Below, in pieces: positions 7,060 to 17,162 of a stretch of DNA of 34,614 nt (the stretch's first letter is position 1; each line of letters opens with the position of its first letter). The stretch is taken from assembly GCA_964187655.1 (NCBI GenBank), contig CAXLMP010000013.1:1-34614 (forward strand), given 5' to 3'. A program made the position numbers and the translations under genes. Below the pieces are notes generated by a model. It was given only the letters and a program-made list of their open reading frames with translations. It did not search any database and was not told the DNA's origin. This DNA comes from Lentimonas sp002292345. GTDB lineage: Bacteria > Verrucomicrobiota > Verrucomicrobiia > Opitutales > Coraliomargaritaceae.

Positions 7060-8442
7060 TTAGTTCCTAGTTGTCTTTGAACTGCTCGCACTGGTGATTT
7101 CGTCGAGGCCACGAATCACGCGATTCTTACCGCGGAAAAAGCGCACGAATTGATCCAGCTGTGTTTTCGCGTTCTTGTCGAATACCTCATCGCCAGCGAG
7201 GAAAAGTACCACGTTGACCGATGGCACCGGCTTATCGTCCTTCTCGTAAAGTTCATCGAGCAGCTTGCGGAAATATCTAGAAACATCGCTGTCTTTGAGC
7301 CATTCGGGTTTTGGTCCATGCCCTGGATGGTCAGTGGTCCAATTCAGACCAAGTTCTCTGGCTGCGGAATACACGCCATAGCGTTTTTCAAGCACGCGTG
7401 GTGGTAGGCCTTGCTTTTTGCGCTGCGCATTGGTCTTCGCCATCGTTGCAGCAATTCGTTTATTCATATTAGCGACTTCCGCCTCATGCTTGGCGAGCTG
7501 CTCAATATAGTCGCGCTTGGCGATTTTGCGTGCCCATTCAGCTTGTGCGCGTTCGCTCGGTGGGGAGCGCACAGAGCCAAAGCCTTTGTGGTCACTGGCA
7601 ATCATAAAGATCGCATCCACGTGCTGTTCCAATGCCACTTGAGTGATGAAACCAGTTTCGTTACCTGAGTGGCCTGACCACGGTAAGGCCTTATGCACTT
7701 CCTCATTGGGAAGTCCCCGAAGCTTAGGAGTGCTAGCTAGGCGGTTGCCTTCGAGCCCGACCTTTTCAGCGCTAGCATTAATTGGACTGATCCATTGAAT
7801 CAGCTGCCGATGTGTTTCTGAGCCTGCTGCCACCAGCTGAGGTTTGAACAGCATTATTTTTTTTCGATCGCGTAACATGACATTAAACAAGGTGCCGGCG
7901 GAGAGGTTGCCGACCATGTCGGTGATTTCGTCCTTAATTATCTTGTAGCTGTTGAGTCCACCTTTTTTGTCGGCGACCATCTGACGATTGGCATCGATCA
8001 CGAACAGAATACGCTCGCCGCGCGACTTGAGACCGAAAACACTGACATCGGACAAGCCCATGCCGATACTGCCGCGGGTGCCGCCAAGTAGGCTACCGCC
8101 GCCCATGCCACCGAGGCCGGTGCTGACGGTAAAGTTCTGCTCCATGTTCGGCAAATTAACGTCCACATTCGCCACTGCGATGTTCGCCACTGGCCGCATC
8201 GCCAGGTTTTGTGCTTTTTGCTGCTTGGGTTGCTGCGGTCTGATCTGAACTTTGACTGGTGGTGGCGGCTCTTCTTGCTCCACGACGGGCGGTTCTTCGA
8301 ATTGCGCCTCAGAAGGGACGACATATTTGTAAATCGTAATACTTCCGAGAATCAGCCCCGCAAGCAGATGAATCGCTACGCTGATGAAGATAACCTTCAG
8401 CAGTAACGGATTTATTTTTTTCTTTTTAGTCGGAGGAAGCAT
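7060..8442 (-). CDS. TonB-like N-terminus fused to a degenerate von Willebrand factor A domain
   Basis: A 460-residue protein. Its start looks like TonB: a lysine-rich cytoplasmic tail (residues 6-9), one membrane segment (about 12-40), then a Pro/Glu-rich periplasmic stretch (about 47-75). A Gly-rich linker follows. From residue 145 the fold looks like VWA (ILFVIDANRQM, then YKIIKDEITDMVGNL, GTLFNVMLRD, DAIFMIASD and a last strand NVVLFLAGDE). The metal site DxSxS is replaced by D150-A-N-R-Q154, so metal binding is doubtful. A charged, probably helical insertion (about 300-420) lies before the last strand. There is no TonB C-terminal domain. It is the last gene of the operon with exbB and two exbD genes, 43 bp after the second exbD. 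I infer it is the energy-transducing partner of that motor; its target is unknown. Confidence 0.75.
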   Translation of the reverse strand: MLPPTKKKKINPLLLKVIFISVAIHLLAGLILGSITIYKYVVPSEAQFEEPPVVEQEEPPPPVKVQIRPQQPKQQKAQNLAMRPVANIAVANVDVNLPNMEQNFTVSTGLGGMGGGSLLGGTRGSIGMGLSDVSVFGLKSRGERILFVIDANRQMVADKKGGLNSYKIIKDEITDMVGNLSAGTLFNVMLRDRKKIMLFKPQLVAAGSETHRQLIQWISPINASAEKVGLEGNRLASTPKLRGLPNEEVHKALPWSGHSGNETGFITQVALEQHVDAIFMIASDHKGFGSVRSPPSERAQAEWARKIAKRDYIEQLAKHEAEVANMNKRIAATMAKTNAQRKKQGLPPRVLEKRYGVYSAARELGLNWTTDHPGHGPKPEWLKDSDVSRYFRKLLDELYEKDDKPVPSVNVVLFLAGDEVFDKNAKTQLDQFVRFFRGKNRVIRGLDEITSASSSKTTRN

Positions 8443-8485
8443 TTGAAAAAATTATAGGCGAGCGATTGTGGGTCACTCGACTTTG

Positions 8486-8920
8486 TTAGAGCGCGTATGC
8501 AGTGAACGAGACTTTGGTAATATCAGCCTTGGCACAGGCATTTAGTGCATCGATTGAACGCTGATGCGGCGAGTCCGGATCGGCCTGAATCTTTACCACG
8601 ATATCATCGCCCACTCGGTCCGATGACATGCGTAGTCGGGTGAGTGTGGTTGAGAGACGTGCCATGACACGGTCATCCGAAGCGTCCATTGGTGCACCAT
8701 TAAGCAAGATCAAGCCATTCGGGAAGATCTCGATGACATGCTCGCTGGGTAATTTGAGGTTCTCGGCAGGTGGGGTCGCGCTGGGTAATTTGATCCCCAC
8801 ATCTGCCTCTTGTTGCAGCGGTAGAAACATGAAATAAACCAGCAGCAAGAACACGATGTCGATCATCGGTGTAATATCGACTTTATCTTCTGATTCTAAA
8901 ACTTTGTTAACAGCAGCCAC
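8486..8920 (-). CDS. exbD: ExbD/TolR biopolymer transport protein (second copy)
   Basis: A 144-residue inner-membrane protein with one N-terminal membrane helix and a periplasmic domain. The helix begins with the family motif DITPMIDIVFLLLVYFM; Asp21 corresponds to the proton-carrying aspartate of ExbD/TolR. ExbD and ExbB form the proton-driven motor that energises TonB- or Tol-type partners. The start is GTG, 3 bp after the stop codon of the first exbD, so the two are translationally close-coupled. The periplasmic domain differs clearly from the first copy, which suggests the two are not interchangeable. Confidence 0.92.
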   Translation of the reverse strand: MAAVNKVLESEDKVDITPMIDIVFLLLVYFMFLPLQQEADVGIKLPSATPPAENLKLPSEHVIEIFPNGLILLNGAPMDASDDRVMARLSTTLTRLRMSSDRVGDDIVVKIQADPDSPHQRSIDALNACAKADITKVSFTAYAL

Positions 8921-8923
8921 AGT

Positions 8924-9328
8924 TTAATTTTTATTGGAGGCAAAAATGAGGTCAGAGATGCCTGCTTCAGCGCAGGCCTCCATGACGCGGTTGACATGAC
9001 GGTGTGCCGTTTTGGCGTCAGCTCGAAGAAACACCTTCAAAGAGGGCTGAGCCGCGCGCCCGGTAGCTAGTGCTTGGGGCAGTGCTTCGTAGCTGATTGG
9101 AGTCGAGCCGAGATAAGCCTGACCGCTGACATCAACGGAGATATATTGGCGTTCGCCTGGTTCTTCTGGGATGCTCGACTGATTGGCATCTGGCAGCTTG
9201 AGCTCGATGAGTTCGGCGCTAATGAAGCTGATCAATGTCATGAAAAACGCGATGAGCAGGAACACGATGTCAATCATCGGAGTCAGTTCAAACTCCGGAT
9301 CAACTTCTTCTGGGGACCATGTTTTCAT
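8924..9328 (-). CDS. exbD: ExbD/TolR biopolymer transport protein (first copy)
   Basis: A 134-residue protein with a short acidic cytoplasmic tail, the motif ELTPMIDIVFLLIAFFM with the expected proton-relay Asp20, one membrane helix, and a periplasmic domain ending near the stop. The ATG at 9328 is 25 bp downstream of the exbB stop. The order exbB-exbD-exbD with two different ExbDs is often seen outside the Proteobacteria, where the two ExbDs may form a heterodimer in the motor pore. Confidence 0.92.
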   Translation of the reverse strand: MKTWSPEEVDPEFELTPMIDIVFLLIAFFMTLISFISAELIELKLPDANQSSIPEEPGERQYISVDVSGQAYLGSTPISYEALPQALATGRAAQPSLKVFLRADAKTAHRHVNRVMEACAEAGISDLIFASNKN

Positions 9329-9353
9329 CGGTTAGTAATCGCAGGTGTTTGGA

Positions 9354-10142
<789 letters not shown>

Positions 10143-10200
10143 GACGGTTTAATATTAAAGACTAATGATTGAGTGGGTTGTTGTTTTGTGAAGTGATTGA

Positions 10201-11316
10201 TTAACTACTTGGCGGTGCGGGTTTTGGTTCTGGAAGTTCGCTGAGTGATTCGGCGGCACGTTTGGCCCATGGGGAGTCGGGGTAAAGTACCGTGATTTCA
10301 AACCAGACATTCCGTGCGGCAATTGGGTCTTCGGCTTGTTTGTAGCAATCGCCGATCAGGTAGAGCATTTCTGGCACCCAGACGTAAGAAGTTTGCGCGC
10401 GCACAAAGCCGCGAGTGAGTACGTCGAGGGCTTGGTTGTATTGCTTGTTGCGGTGCTCACGCGAGCCTTGCAGCAATTTGTAGAGAGAAAATAAGCGATC
10501 ATTCGGCGCTGGCTCTTGCATGCTGTCGATCATCGGAGAGGCTTCATCGACACGGTCGGCTAGCACCAAGCTGTAGGCCAGCCACATACGCACATTCTTG
10601 CGCACATCTTCAGGGACAGAACTCTCGATTTCCTTATACAGTGGAATCACCGCTTCATATTCACCTGCACCGCGCAGAGCATCGGCCGCATTGACGACTT
10701 GGGAGATGTTGGACGCGTACGCACCACTTTTAGGTAGTTGACCGGCGATTCGTCCCGCGGCTTTGAACTCTCCTTCTGCGAGATACGCGTTCATCAATTG
10801 TATGCTCAGTTGGCTATATTTGATGTCGACCTTATCAAGAGCGACCCGCGTGAGCAGATCGTCTGCTTCGGCGAGTTCGCCTGCGCTGATCAAGCTGCTA
10901 ATCAAGGCGCGGACGGGCGAGTGTAATTGGCTGAACAACTCTGGCACCTCCGTAAATTTAACCAATGGATAGACATTTTGGCGCAGCACTTTGACGGCAC
11001 CAGCGTAGTTGCCCTGCTGAATCAGTTTGTTTGCTTTTTGTGTCTCGCCCAATTCCAAGCGCAGTGTCTTGACCATCGACTTACTGACGGGGAGGGACAT
11101 TTCGCCGACACTGCCATCAATCGTTATTTCCGCAACCAACATGCCATCTTTATAATCGATAAATTTAAGGGTCTGCTTCGAGCGGCCGTTGTCTTGCTGA
11201 ATATAGACAGGTTGGTTGCCAAGCTCTGTCCAATAGGCATTTTCTGCAAAACCGGAAAGTGAGAAACCGACAGAGAGGGCTACGATGAGCAGGGCTTTGA
11301 GTGAAAAGTAACGCAT
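10201..11316 (-). CDS. Exported TPR-like repeat protein of the ExbB/ExbD operon
   Basis: A 371-residue protein with a Sec signal peptide (about residues 1-24, ending in FAEN), so it is periplasmic. Residues 30-90 look like a short beta-rich domain. From there to the end it is helical, with repeats of TPR type (for example IQQGNYAGAVKVLRQNV and YNQALDVLTRGFVRAQ). The last repeat, EDPIAARNVWFEITVLYPDSPWAKRAAESL, resembles the BamD/YbgF style of TPR found in envelope proteins. The C-terminus is a short Pro-rich tail. It begins 17 bp after the stop of the large TPR gene and precedes exbB by 58 bp, so it belongs to the same transcript. I infer an envelope scaffold role with the ExbB/ExbD motor. 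Confidence 0.75.
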   Translation of the reverse strand: MRYFSLKALLIVALSVGFSLSGFAENAYWTELGNQPVYIQQDNGRSKQTLKFIDYKDGMLVAEITIDGSVGEMSLPVSKSMVKTLRLELGETQKANKLIQQGNYAGAVKVLRQNVYPLVKFTEVPELFSQLHSPVRALISSLISAGELAEADDLLTRVALDKVDIKYSQLSIQLMNAYLAEGEFKAAGRIAGQLPKSGAYASNISQVVNAADALRGAGEYEAVIPLYKEIESSVPEDVRKNVRMWLAYSLVLADRVDEASPMIDSMQEPAPNDRLFSLYKLLQGSREHRNKQYNQALDVLTRGFVRAQTSYVWVPEMLYLIGDCYKQAEDPIAARNVWFEITVLYPDSPWAKRAAESLSELPEPKPAPPSS

Positions 11317-11333
11317 CCGTTTGTGTGTGGCTG

Positions 11334-14300
11334 TTATGACTGGGGCGATGGGGCGACTAATGGTTGTAACTCTTGCAGTTTCGCTTGAATGGCATCAAAG
11401 AGCGCTGCAGGTGCAGCTTCTGCGAGTGTTTCGTTCGCTTCGGTGAGTGTCGCAATCGCGTCGGCTTTTGCTCCCATGCCTAGAAGGGCTTCGGCATCTG
11501 CTAGGTAGGCGCGTGCGCACCATTCGCTGAATTGAGAGTAGCCGAGGAATGTGCGCTCGAAGAAACCATGTGCTTCGGCATATTTGCTCTCAGCCATGTA
11601 GGCCTCGCCAGTTTGGAACAGGGCACGAGCGTGAACGAGGCCGCGCCAGTCCGGTACGCGCAAAATATATTGATATTTCTCGCGGGCTTCCTCGCCGCGA
11701 CCCATCGAAGAGAGTAGTTCGCCTTGGCGTAAGATGACTCCGGGGAGTTTCGGCGTACCCGGGAATTGAGCCTGAATTGCTTCGAGATAGTTGAGTGCAC
11801 TGGGTTTGTCGCCGCGTTGATTGCTGACGTCGGCGAGGCGCATGTAAGACACGATGGCTGCATCATCGGTTGGATAAGTGGCCAACACTTCGTTCCACGC
11901 TTCGATCGCAAAATCGAGGCGGTCAGCACGCGAGTAGTCGGCGATATAGAGCAGTACGCGCGGGGTGACTTCACTGAAGAACCCGCTGTCGTAGGATTGG
12001 CTTGGGGCGAGTTCCACATCGCTGCGGTAGAGACCCATCAACATGCGGGCCTCGGCCACGCGTTGCTGTTTTGCTTTAAACTGAGCGAGTTGATCACGGA
12101 AAAATTCGACTGGCGTATCGGTCGGGTAGTCCGCCAGTTGCTTACGGTAGATCGCGATGACTTCGTTGATTGGTGCGAGGTCTTGAACCAACCATTCGCC
12201 AAATTGGGGGTGGTTGCGCAGGCGATTGTAGAGTGTCTGATCCAGATCGCTGTTGACGTAAAAGTATTCAAACAAGTAGCCGCGGTCAGTCACGATTTGG
12301 GTGCGGAACTCGATATCGTTGTCGAGCTTGTCGAGGAATTCGACGGTCTTTTCCAGTTGTGCTTTGTTGGTGTTGTATTTCTCAGCGTAGCCTTCGATGA
12401 GTGCATCGACGCCGGCATTTTCAGGGTCGTTGGCAAATTGCTCGATGTATTTGCGGTAGAGCGCGAGCATTTGAGTGGGCTGACGGAGGAATTCATACGC
12501 ACGACCGAGCTCGAAGATTGCATCGGTGAGACGGCCATCTTCGCCGAAACGGTCGGTGTAGGCCTTGAAGTGAGTGGCCATTTCTTCGTAGCGCTGCAGT
12601 AATTCATAGATCTTACCCATGCTGAAAGCGGCACCATCGTGAATATCTTGCAGTGAGGTGATGTCGTCGGCCTGCTTGAAGTGCTTCAGTGCGAGTTCGT
12701 AATCGCCAGCCAGGTTCTCCACTTCGCCGAGGAAATAGTAGGCTTGGTCGAGTGCGTTGCCGCGTGGATATTTCTTGGTGTAGCTGTAGAGTGTCTCGCG
12801 AGCGGATTCGAAGTCCTGCGCATAAAATTGGGCGGCTCCTTTACGCAGTAGTCCATCTTCGGCGTAGAGGCTGGTCGGATATTGCTTAAGCAGGCTGTCG
12901 AAGCTTTGAATCGCGTCTGCGAATTTGCTGGTTTGCAATTCAGAGATGCCGCGCCAGTAAAACAGGCCGTCTTCGAAAATCGGGTTCTGGTGCAGATTGA
13001 GCCAGCTATTGCACTGTTGGATAATGTCTACAAATAGTCCGCTCTCCATCTTGCGGCCCGCCCAGACTGCCAGCATACTACTGGATGCGGTGTCGAGCGG
13101 ACGGCTGTCGAGGAAGTCTTTGGCGATTTGCATATACTCAGCGGTGTTAGCATCGTCAGCTTGCAAGGTACTAACAAGGGCCATGCTGATGTCGGAGTAG
13201 TAATCACCTTGGGGGAATTGACTGCGATAGGCGCGGCCCACAGTGATGGCAGTTTCGGCCTTGTTGAGTTGCAGAGCGTTGGAGAAGGTCGCGTAGGTGA
13301 AGAATTCGGTCTGCTTGTCCTTTGGATTTTCCGTCATCAGATCAAAGAACATCCAGAAAGCTTCGTAGCGGCGGGCGGTTTTGGTGTAATTACGTGCGCG
13401 GCGTACCAGCAACTCGTTGCGTAGGGTGGGGAGCTTGCGCAACTGCGTAATGGTGGCTTCGAGGTTTTTGACTTCCTGCTTGAGGCGCTCAATCAGCTCG
13501 TCATTGCGCCCCAGGTCAGTGTTGAATTTGATCTTGGCCAGCTTGTCTGCCATTGTGGCTTCATTGTGCTCGATCATGATGTCGGTGGTCTTGATCAAAT
13601 TGAGCAAAATAGCGGCATCGCTGAGGCGAGCTTGGGCGACCATGGTATCGCTGCTTTTTAGTAGAGCGACGTTCAGTCGCGGCAAGTAGCGCACTTCGGA
13701 TTCGCGCGCGAGGATCGGTAGCAGCGCCATCGCGTCGTCGAAGCGTTTCTCTGCGACAAATGCTTCGAAGCTGGCGGCTGCGGCCCAGGCTTGGTCTTCA
13801 AAGTCGCGCGATGTGTTCAGCAACTTGGTGAAGATCGGTAGGCCGCCTTTCCAGTCGCCTTTATTATAGTGGATCTGGGTGAGATCTTTGAGCAATTGAC
13901 TCTCTTGCTTGAGATTGAGGCGGAAGGAGTAGGTGCCATCGAGCAGTTGCTTCATTAATGCGATCGCATCGTCTTCGCGTTTCAAGATACGTAGCACATC
14001 GACCTTTTTAAGGAGTGCATCTTTGACCTTGGGGCTGTCTGGATAGTCCTTTTCCAGCTTAGCATACCAGACCAGAGTTTGATTGAGTTCGCGGGCATTC
14101 TGAGTGGCGACGTAGCGCTGAATGTGAGCGGTGCCAAGCAAGAAGATCGGGAAGTCGAGCTGGATCTCTGAGTTGTCAGTCGCTTCGACGCGCTTAATTA
14201 GCTCTTTCAGGAATGGCATAGCCTGCTCCAATTGACCAGCTTCCACTAGTACATTGGCTTGCGCTTGCAGGTCAGAGAAGCCGAGCTGAGTAGCATCTTG

Positions 14301-14378
14301 TGCGTGAATAGAAACGACGCCGCTCCAAAAAAATAGGGCGGCAATCGAAAGTATTTTCTTTATATAGCGGGTAAGCAA
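11334..14378 (-). CDS. Large exported TPR protein, first gene of the ExbB/ExbD operon
   Basis: A 1014-residue protein with a signal peptide (about 1-27, cleavage after HAQ) and an almost continuous array of TPR-like helical hairpins to the C-terminus, for example around residues 540-640 (AYYFLGEVENLAGDYELALKHF type units, FELGRAYEFLRQPTQMLALY). Such arrays make long periplasmic scaffolds; some units resemble BamD and YbgF repeats. The start codon is TTG; no ATG with a signal sequence is available, and the signal peptide begins exactly there, so I keep TTG. It is the promoter-proximal gene of six on the minus strand. No enzymatic motif is visible. The length and the operon position suggest the structural core of the system. 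Confidence 0.78.
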   Translation of the reverse strand: MLTRYIKKILSIAALFFWSGVVSIHAQDATQLGFSDLQAQANVLVEAGQLEQAMPFLKELIKRVEATDNSEIQLDFPIFLLGTAHIQRYVATQNARELNQTLVWYAKLEKDYPDSPKVKDALLKKVDVLRILKREDDAIALMKQLLDGTYSFRLNLKQESQLLKDLTQIHYNKGDWKGGLPIFTKLLNTSRDFEDQAWAAAASFEAFVAEKRFDDAMALLPILARESEVRYLPRLNVALLKSSDTMVAQARLSDAAILLNLIKTTDIMIEHNEATMADKLAKIKFNTDLGRNDELIERLKQEVKNLEATITQLRKLPTLRNELLVRRARNYTKTARRYEAFWMFFDLMTENPKDKQTEFFTYATFSNALQLNKAETAITVGRAYRSQFPQGDYYSDISMALVSTLQADDANTAEYMQIAKDFLDSRPLDTASSSMLAVWAGRKMESGLFVDIIQQCNSWLNLHQNPIFEDGLFYWRGISELQTSKFADAIQSFDSLLKQYPTSLYAEDGLLRKGAAQFYAQDFESARETLYSYTKKYPRGNALDQAYYFLGEVENLAGDYELALKHFKQADDITSLQDIHDGAAFSMGKIYELLQRYEEMATHFKAYTDRFGEDGRLTDAIFELGRAYEFLRQPTQMLALYRKYIEQFANDPENAGVDALIEGYAEKYNTNKAQLEKTVEFLDKLDNDIEFRTQIVTDRGYLFEYFYVNSDLDQTLYNRLRNHPQFGEWLVQDLAPINEVIAIYRKQLADYPTDTPVEFFRDQLAQFKAKQQRVAEARMLMGLYRSDVELAPSQSYDSGFFSEVTPRVLLYIADYSRADRLDFAIEAWNEVLATYPTDDAAIVSYMRLADVSNQRGDKPSALNYLEAIQAQFPGTPKLPGVILRQGELLSSMGRGEEAREKYQYILRVPDWRGLVHARALFQTGEAYMAESKYAEAHGFFERTFLGYSQFSEWCARAYLADAEALLGMGAKADAIATLTEANETLAEAAPAALFDAIQAKLQELQPLVAPSPQS

Positions 14379-14443
14379 AATAGATGGCTGGTGTCGGGTG
14401 AAGCAATTTCCAGAAGCTGATAAAATTCCTCGTCCCGTCTCTG

Positions 14444-14481
14444 CTGTAAAGCGTAAACCTTAAGTCTATGGGCTTTTACAG
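14444..14481. terminator. Weak hairpin between ABC-F gene and TPR operon
   Basis: CTGTAAAGC (14444-14452) pairs with GCTTTTACAG (14472-14481) with one bulged T. There is no T-run on the minus strand, so it is a poor intrinsic terminator; it could be a regulatory hairpin in front of the TPR operon instead. Confidence 0.3.
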
Positions 14482-14519
14482 GGATATTCCGCTGATGATG
14501 ATTACTCCTGTTTGAGAAC

Positions 14520-16454
14520 TTACATTAGCTTACCTAATTCTTCTGCCGCTGTTTCCCACTCGTAGTTCTTCTCCTGCAAGCGTTTCGAGATGCGAGCCGC
14601 CTGCATATTGAGCTCTTTGGCTTTCTCTTTATCGGCATAAACGCTGGGATTGCCGAGTTGTTCGGTGACTGCGGCTTGATCTGCCTCGAGCTTGAGCACC
14701 TCGACTTCGAGCTTTGCCACGCGTTTTTCGACGCCTTTACGGCCCTTTGATTCAAGTTTGCGTTTCTCTGCTTCGATGCGGCGGCGCTCTTTGGCGCTGA
14801 CGACGGGTTGCTTACTCTTTGCTTTGGCTTCAAAGTCTGGGCGCGCGTTTTTAATACCTGCGACTAGGCCGCCTTTTTCGGAAGTCGCTTCTGACTTGCG
14901 CAGGTAATAATCGTAGTCGCCGGCGAAATTAGTGGTACTGCCGGCCTGGATTTGGATCGTGTGCTGAGCGATAGCACGGATAAAGTGCACGTCGTGACTG
15001 ACGAAGACGAGGGTGCCGGTGTAATCCTTTAGGGCACCGATCAGCGCGTCGATACTGGGCATGTCGAGGTGAGTGGTCGGTTCGTCGAGTAGCAGTAGGT
15101 TGGGCGGATTGAGCAGCAGTTTGACCAGAGCGAGGCGGCTCTTCTCACCACCACTGAGCACTTTGACTTTCTTAAAGACGTCGTCGCCGCGAAATAGGAA
15201 GGCACCAAGGATGCCGCGTACCTTTTGCTCATTCATGCCGGAGACGACACGTTCCATGGCTTCATCTAGTACACTACGCTCGACATCGAGCACTTCGACC
15301 CGTTGCTGCGAGAAGTAGCCGACACTTACATTGTGGCCCATTTCGCGCACGCCGCCTTGAATTCCGACGCTCCCGGAGAGGATCTTAAGCAGTGTCGATT
15401 TACCCGCGCCATTAGGGCCGACCAGCACGATGCGCTGTTGTTTCTCAATGATGAGGTTCAGGTCGGTATAGACGACGTGGTCGCCGTAAGCCTGTTGAAT
15501 ATTTTCAAAGGTAGCGACGCGCTGGCCGCTCCGCATTGGCTGCGGGAAGCTGAATGAAATGGTGTCGGCGGCGCTTTCGGGCGGCGACAGACGCACCATT
15601 TTTTCAAGCGTCTTCATGCGCGCTTGCGCTTGCGAGGCTTTCGATGCCTTGGCGCGGAAGCGGCGCACGAAATCTTCCAAGTGTGAGATTTCGCGTTGCT
15701 GGTTATTATAAGCGGCGAGCTGTTGTGCTTCGCGATCCACTTTTTGAGTGAGATAATAGTCGTAGTTGCCGTGGTAGCGGTGCAGGTGTCCATTGGCGAT
15801 TTCGATGATGCCGTCGCAGACGCCGTTGAGGAATTCACGGTCGTGCGAGATGGTCAAAATTGCGCCAGAGTAGTTGCTCAGCTGATTTTGAAACCAGCCC
15901 AATGTCTCGAGGTCCAAGTGATTGGTCGGCTCATCGAGCATCAGCAGATCCGGCTCCATGACTAGCAAACGGGCCAAATGCGCACGCATAATCCAGCCAC
16001 CGCTCAAGGTATGTGCGGGCTTATCAAAATCTTCTGAACGGAACGCAAGGCCTGCCAAGATACGCTTTGCCTTAGCTTCCAATGTGTAGCCATCCAGATC
16101 GACAAATTGCTCCATCGCATCGATACGCTCAGGGGCATCTGGATCAGGAAACTCGCGCAGTGCATTATAAATGCCGACAAACTCAGGGGAGATCGAAGTC
16201 GCTAGCTCCGCGACTGTCTCTTCGCCAGCAGGCGCGCTTTCCTGAGGCAGGAAGCCGATCACCGTGCCGCGGTCGAGCTCGACCTTGCCGCTGTCGCACT
16301 CCGTGGTGCCGAGGATGATGTTAAAAAGCGTCGTCTTACCGGCTCCGTTGGGTCCGACCAGACCGATGCGATCGCCTTGTAGGATACGAAACGAGATATC
16401 GGTGAAGAGGGTCTTTTGGCCGAAGCCTTTACTGAGTTTTGAGAAGGTAAGCAT
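14520..16454 (-). CDS. ABC-F family ATPase (Uup/YdiF-like, ribosome-associated type)
   Basis: A 644-residue soluble protein with two ABC domains and no membrane helices, the hallmark of ABC-F factors that act on the ribosomal E site. First domain: Walker A GPNGAGKTT with K40, signature LSGGW at 150-154, Walker B with E175 in DEPTNHLD. Linker of about 235-295 rich in Arg, Lys and Gln, matching the P-site tRNA interaction motif position. Second domain: Walker A with K352, signature LSGGEKSRLAL, DEPTTHLD. A C-terminal coiled-coil tail follows (about 560-644), as in Uup. I set the start at the ATG at 16454, where the first ABC strand begins; an upstream in-frame ATG at 16487 would add 11 odd residues. 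It is separated from the TPR operon by 141 bp and divergent from the YIP1-like gene. Confidence 0.92.
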   Translation of the reverse strand: MLTFSKLSKGFGQKTLFTDISFRILQGDRIGLVGPNGAGKTTLFNIILGTTECDSGKVELDRGTVIGFLPQESAPAGEETVAELATSISPEFVGIYNALREFPDPDAPERIDAMEQFVDLDGYTLEAKAKRILAGLAFRSEDFDKPAHTLSGGWIMRAHLARLLVMEPDLLMLDEPTNHLDLETLGWFQNQLSNYSGAILTISHDREFLNGVCDGIIEIANGHLHRYHGNYDYYLTQKVDREAQQLAAYNNQQREISHLEDFVRRFRAKASKASQAQARMKTLEKMVRLSPPESAADTISFSFPQPMRSGQRVATFENIQQAYGDHVVYTDLNLIIEKQQRIVLVGPNGAGKSTLLKILSGSVGIQGGVREMGHNVSVGYFSQQRVEVLDVERSVLDEAMERVVSGMNEQKVRGILGAFLFRGDDVFKKVKVLSGGEKSRLALVKLLLNPPNLLLLDEPTTHLDMPSIDALIGALKDYTGTLVFVSHDVHFIRAIAQHTIQIQAGSTTNFAGDYDYYLRKSEATSEKGGLVAGIKNARPDFEAKAKSKQPVVSAKERRRIEAEKRKLESKGRKGVEKRVAKLEVEVLKLEADQAAVTEQLGNPSVYADKEKAKELNMQAARISKRLQEKNYEWETAAEELGKLM

Positions 16455-16582
16455 AGAAAGAGCGCAGAGGTTTGTCGAAGGGAGCAAAGAGACAACGCAA
16501 AAGAATTTTTAAATCAGACTTCGAATCGACGCAGACTTGCATGTACGCAGTATTCTGTCTTTTTTGAAAAGCACTTGGACAA

Positions 16583-17152
16583 ATGAGCACTATAAATAAC
16601 AGGCCTTCTCTACTCACGCTTTGGTATAAACCAGCCAGTTCGATGCGTGCACTGCTCGATGCGGGGCAGGGGCATTCTGCTGCGGTGATGATTGCGGCTT
16701 TTTTTGGCGCGGTGCAAAGTGGTCGTTTTTCGTTGGCACACGCAGAGTCGGGGCCGCTGCCGTTTGTGGTCGGCGGATTCGCGGGTCTGTGTGGCTTGTA
16801 TTTGTTCGGCTGGTTGACACGTAACTTCGGCCGTTGGTTCGGTGCCGAAAGCACGCAGCGCGATGCACGCACTGCGCTTGGGATCGGCTTGTTGCCGTGG
16901 ACGTTGCTGTCGATGGTGCTCTCTTTTATGCTTGGTGCCGAGGTGAACCCCGAAATGATTGTCAGCTTCGCACCAGTCTTCTTCTGCGTATTTTTCTATG
17001 GCTATGTAATCATCCTTTTGTCGCTTTCTGCGGCACTGCGACTGAGTGTATTGAAGACCTTCTTTTGCTTGGTTGTGACGATTATAGTTAGTCTGTTTCC
17101 GTTGACCTTGTGCGCGCAGTTGTTGGTCACTCTGTTTGGCTCCGCCGCTTAA
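16583..17152 (+). CDS. YIP1-like integral membrane protein
   Basis: A 189-residue protein with a short cytosolic N-terminus (TLWYKPASSMRALLDAG) and about five membrane segments. The N-terminal pattern of W-x-x-P-x-x-x-x-R followed by several helices fits the bacterial YIP1 family, whose role in bacteria is not established. The ATG at 16583 has no Shine-Dalgarno sequence. The gene stops 10 bp before the likely recN start, so the two genes probably share a transcript. Confidence 0.65.
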   Translation: MSTINNRPSLLTLWYKPASSMRALLDAGQGHSAAVMIAAFFGAVQSGRFSLAHAESGPLPFVVGGFAGLCGLYLFGWLTRNFGRWFGAESTQRDARTALGIGLLPWTLLSMVLSFMLGAEVNPEMIVSFAPVFFCVFFYGYVIILLSLSAALRLSVLKTFFCLVVTIIVSLFPLTLCAQLLVTLFGSAA

Positions 17153-17162
17153 ATTTTTCGCC

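Noticed and set aside
11766..12602. 278-codon plus-strand open frame opposite the large TPR gene
   Set aside because: It lies entirely inside a well-supported TPR gene in antisense, has no family resemblance, and its length follows from the codon pattern of the real gene.
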